Of a stretch of DNA of 64,000 nucleotides, positions 62,693 to 64,000 are shown piece after piece (position 1 is the stretch's first letter; each line of letters opens with the position of its first letter). This DNA comes from Strigamia acuminata (lineage: Eukaryota > Arthropoda > Chilopoda > Geophilomorpha > Linotaeniidae): assembly GCA_949358305.1 (NCBI GenBank), contig OX442314.1, positions 56,553,369 to 56,617,368 on the forward strand. Reading direction: 5' to 3'. A program made the position numbers and the translations under genes. A model generated the notes under the pieces. That model had not been told where the DNA came from, did not search any database, and saw nothing but the letters and a program-made list of their open reading frames with translations.

Positions 62693-63997
62693 TTAGAGAA
62701 AAATTCTGAGCACGCTAACCACGCGACCACGGCAGAAGGGGCAATGAGGTCTTCTACCCACACGCTGAACTCCCGCGGCATCCGTATATTCTCCACGCAT
62801 CACCCGCTCACTGCAAGGCAAGCAGCAGTGGCCATGTGCACATGGCAGAAAAATGGCATTCTTTCTGGCAGTTAGACATATTATGCAGTTCATGTCGTCT
62901 GCATCTCGTGGAGCAACTACAGGTGGTACTACATTTGCATCTCGTGGCGCAACTACAGGTGGTACTACATTTGCATCTCGCACACGGGCGCGCGTGTTTG
63001 GGCGTGGCCGAGCAACAGGCATTGGTGCGGGTACAACAATCGGTGCGGGTACAACAATCGGTGCGGGTACAACAATCGGTGCGAGCACAGGAATCGGTGC
63101 TGGCAAAATAACATTCGCACGAACCTCATTACGCCTAGCGGTGCGCTGTTGCGCCCTCGTCATGCCATCGAACCGGGGTGCGACATTCATGAGATGTGAT
63201 AACACCTCTGGGATGGTTTTCAGGTTATCTCGATACTGCGCAATTACACGGCGAATCCTGCGGTCGGTGTAGGCATACTTCAGGCGGCGATCTCGGTTGG
63301 GCAAGTTTCCCATATGGATCAAGTCGTAGTCACGGCATGCCTGATGTTCGATACGTCGGATGAAATCTAAGAAAACCCACAAATTCGGATGGCTCGTTTT
63401 GATTTGGCGATAAAGAGCAGCATGGTACGATTCCACTGCATTGTTTGTACGCCGGTGTTGTCCGTGGACCGAAATTCGCTCAACACCCACGCGCTGAATC
63501 CACGTGTCGTTTACATAGTCCAGGAACAGGAAAATCAAACGATTGTAAGCTTCTATGAGATCTGTTTCGATGAACTCTTGTCGGATGATTTCGTAACCCT
63601 CGACTATGTCATCTGGTTTCAGAAATGGTAGTGCCATTGCTTTTTTAACGATGCTTTTGATCTCAACCACAGTTCGGTATTCTCTTATCATTCGCAGACT
63701 TTGAACTTTCCTCCAGAGAGCCTGGCAATAGTGGAAGTAGCAGCCGTGGTGCCGGGCATTAGGCAGCTGTTGGTGAATGGCTGGCAGCAAGCCTGTCTCG
63801 AAGTCGGTGATAATGGTTAGGTCCTGAGCTCGCATTAAGTTAAGGCTCTTTGCATACCGTAGCAAAGTCTCGTACGCAGCCTGGGTCTTGCCTGTCATAA
63901 GCACAAACAGAACAGGCAGTGCAAATCCGTTCGTAATAGCGAATATGGTGAACAGTTGGTAATAAGGTAACGGAACAACTGTAAATGTCCCATCCAT
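62693..63997 (-). CDS. MULE transposase with C-terminal RING finger (partial)
   Basis: 434 codons visible on the minus strand; the frame reaches the window end, so the N terminus (often FLYWCH or another DNA-binding domain) is missing. MULE core: MDGTF with the first Asp (residue 2), LTIITDFETGLLPAI with the second Asp (about 64), HHGCYFHYCQALWRKV (C-x2-H, about 85), and TNNAVESYHAALYRQI with the Glu (about 190). Then a Pro/Val/Ala repeat linker (PAPIVVPAPIVVPAP, and two copies of DANVVPPVVAPR). Then a RING finger: CIICLTARKNAIFLPCAHGH, CCLPC, and CPFCRGRVVSVLRIFL (371-434), with C-x2-C-x11-C-x-H and a CPxC end plus the hydrophobic tail seen in IAP-type RINGs. The loop before CPFC is long (23 residues). 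The frame is intact. Transposase activity and E3 ubiquitin ligase activity are both inferred. AATAAA-type signals on the minus strand lie within 120 bases downstream. Confidence 0.85.
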   Translation of the reverse strand: MDGTFTVVPLPYYQLFTIFAITNGFALPVLFVLMTGKTQAAYETLLRYAKSLNLMRAQDLTIITDFETGLLPAIHQQLPNARHHGCYFHYCQALWRKVQSLRMIREYRTVVEIKSIVKKAMALPFLKPDDIVEGYEIIRQEFIETDLIEAYNRLIFLFLDYVNDTWIQRVGVERISVHGQHRRTNNAVESYHAALYRQIKTSHPNLWVFLDFIRRIEHQACRDYDLIHMGNLPNRDRRLKYAYTDRRIRRVIAQYRDNLKTIPEVLSHLMNVAPRFDGMTRAQQRTARRNEVRANVILPAPIPVLAPIVVPAPIVVPAPIVVPAPMPVARPRPNTRARVRDANVVPPVVAPRDANVVPPVVAPRDADDMNCIICLTARKNAIFLPCAHGHCCLPCSERVMRGEYTDAAGVQRVGRRPHCPFCRGRVVSVLRIFL

Positions 63998-64000
63998 CTG

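Overview
This window looks like a repeat-rich, AT-rich invertebrate nuclear genome, most likely an arthropod. The genes have introns with GT..AG boundaries, the only host-like gene is a pickpocket-type DEG/ENaC channel, and the rest is a dense set of animal transposable elements: Gypsy, Copia, BEL/Pao, MULE, Helitron, piggyBac-type and DIRS-like remnants, plus satellites. I cannot name the species.

Layout. (1) 1-11.5 kb: exons of a DEG/ENaC gene. One 817-nt exon (4074-4890) runs without a stop from the pore and TM2 of one channel domain (A), through a short cytoplasmic linker, into TM1 of a second domain (B). A and B share the same exon phases, so this appears to be a channel built of two subunits in one polypeptide. 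Small DNA elements sit in its introns: a TA-flanked MITE, a TTAA-flanked piggyBac-type MITE, and a MULE with a 9-bp target duplication. (2) 11.8-21.4 kb: a GTGCAC minisatellite (21/28-bp units) split by a decayed minus-strand LTR element with a 4-bp target duplication. (3) 22.1-40.6 kb: a second copy of the domain-B exons with their introns. It is interrupted by a Gypsy element (25978-39882), which is itself interrupted by an intact Copia element (31150-37109). (4) 40.7-47.9 kb: a graveyard of an acidic two-exon ORF, a DIRS-like gag fragment, a SWIM/MULE-like remnant, and a Helitron Rep remnant lacking its HUH motif. (5) 48.0-53.0 kb: the 5' half of a second Gypsy-type element (996-bp LTR, tRNA-Pro-like PBS, large gag, protease), with a doubled -1 frameshift heptamer. 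It stops where a 54-bp hairpin satellite begins. (6) 53.0-55.4 kb: the hairpin satellite and a 35-bp array. (7) 55.8-61.7 kb: an intact BEL/Pao element with apparently identical LTRs. (8) 62.7 kb to the end, minus strand: a MULE transposase ORF fused to a C-terminal RING finger, cut by the window edge.

The duplicated channel segment acts as an internal control. Each copy supplies the empty site for insertions in the other, so insertion boundaries and target duplications can be read directly. The intact Copia and BEL elements are the youngest insertions. The two most unusual items are the concatenated DEG/ENaC domains and the MULE-RING fusion. The hairpin satellite and the double slippery site come next.
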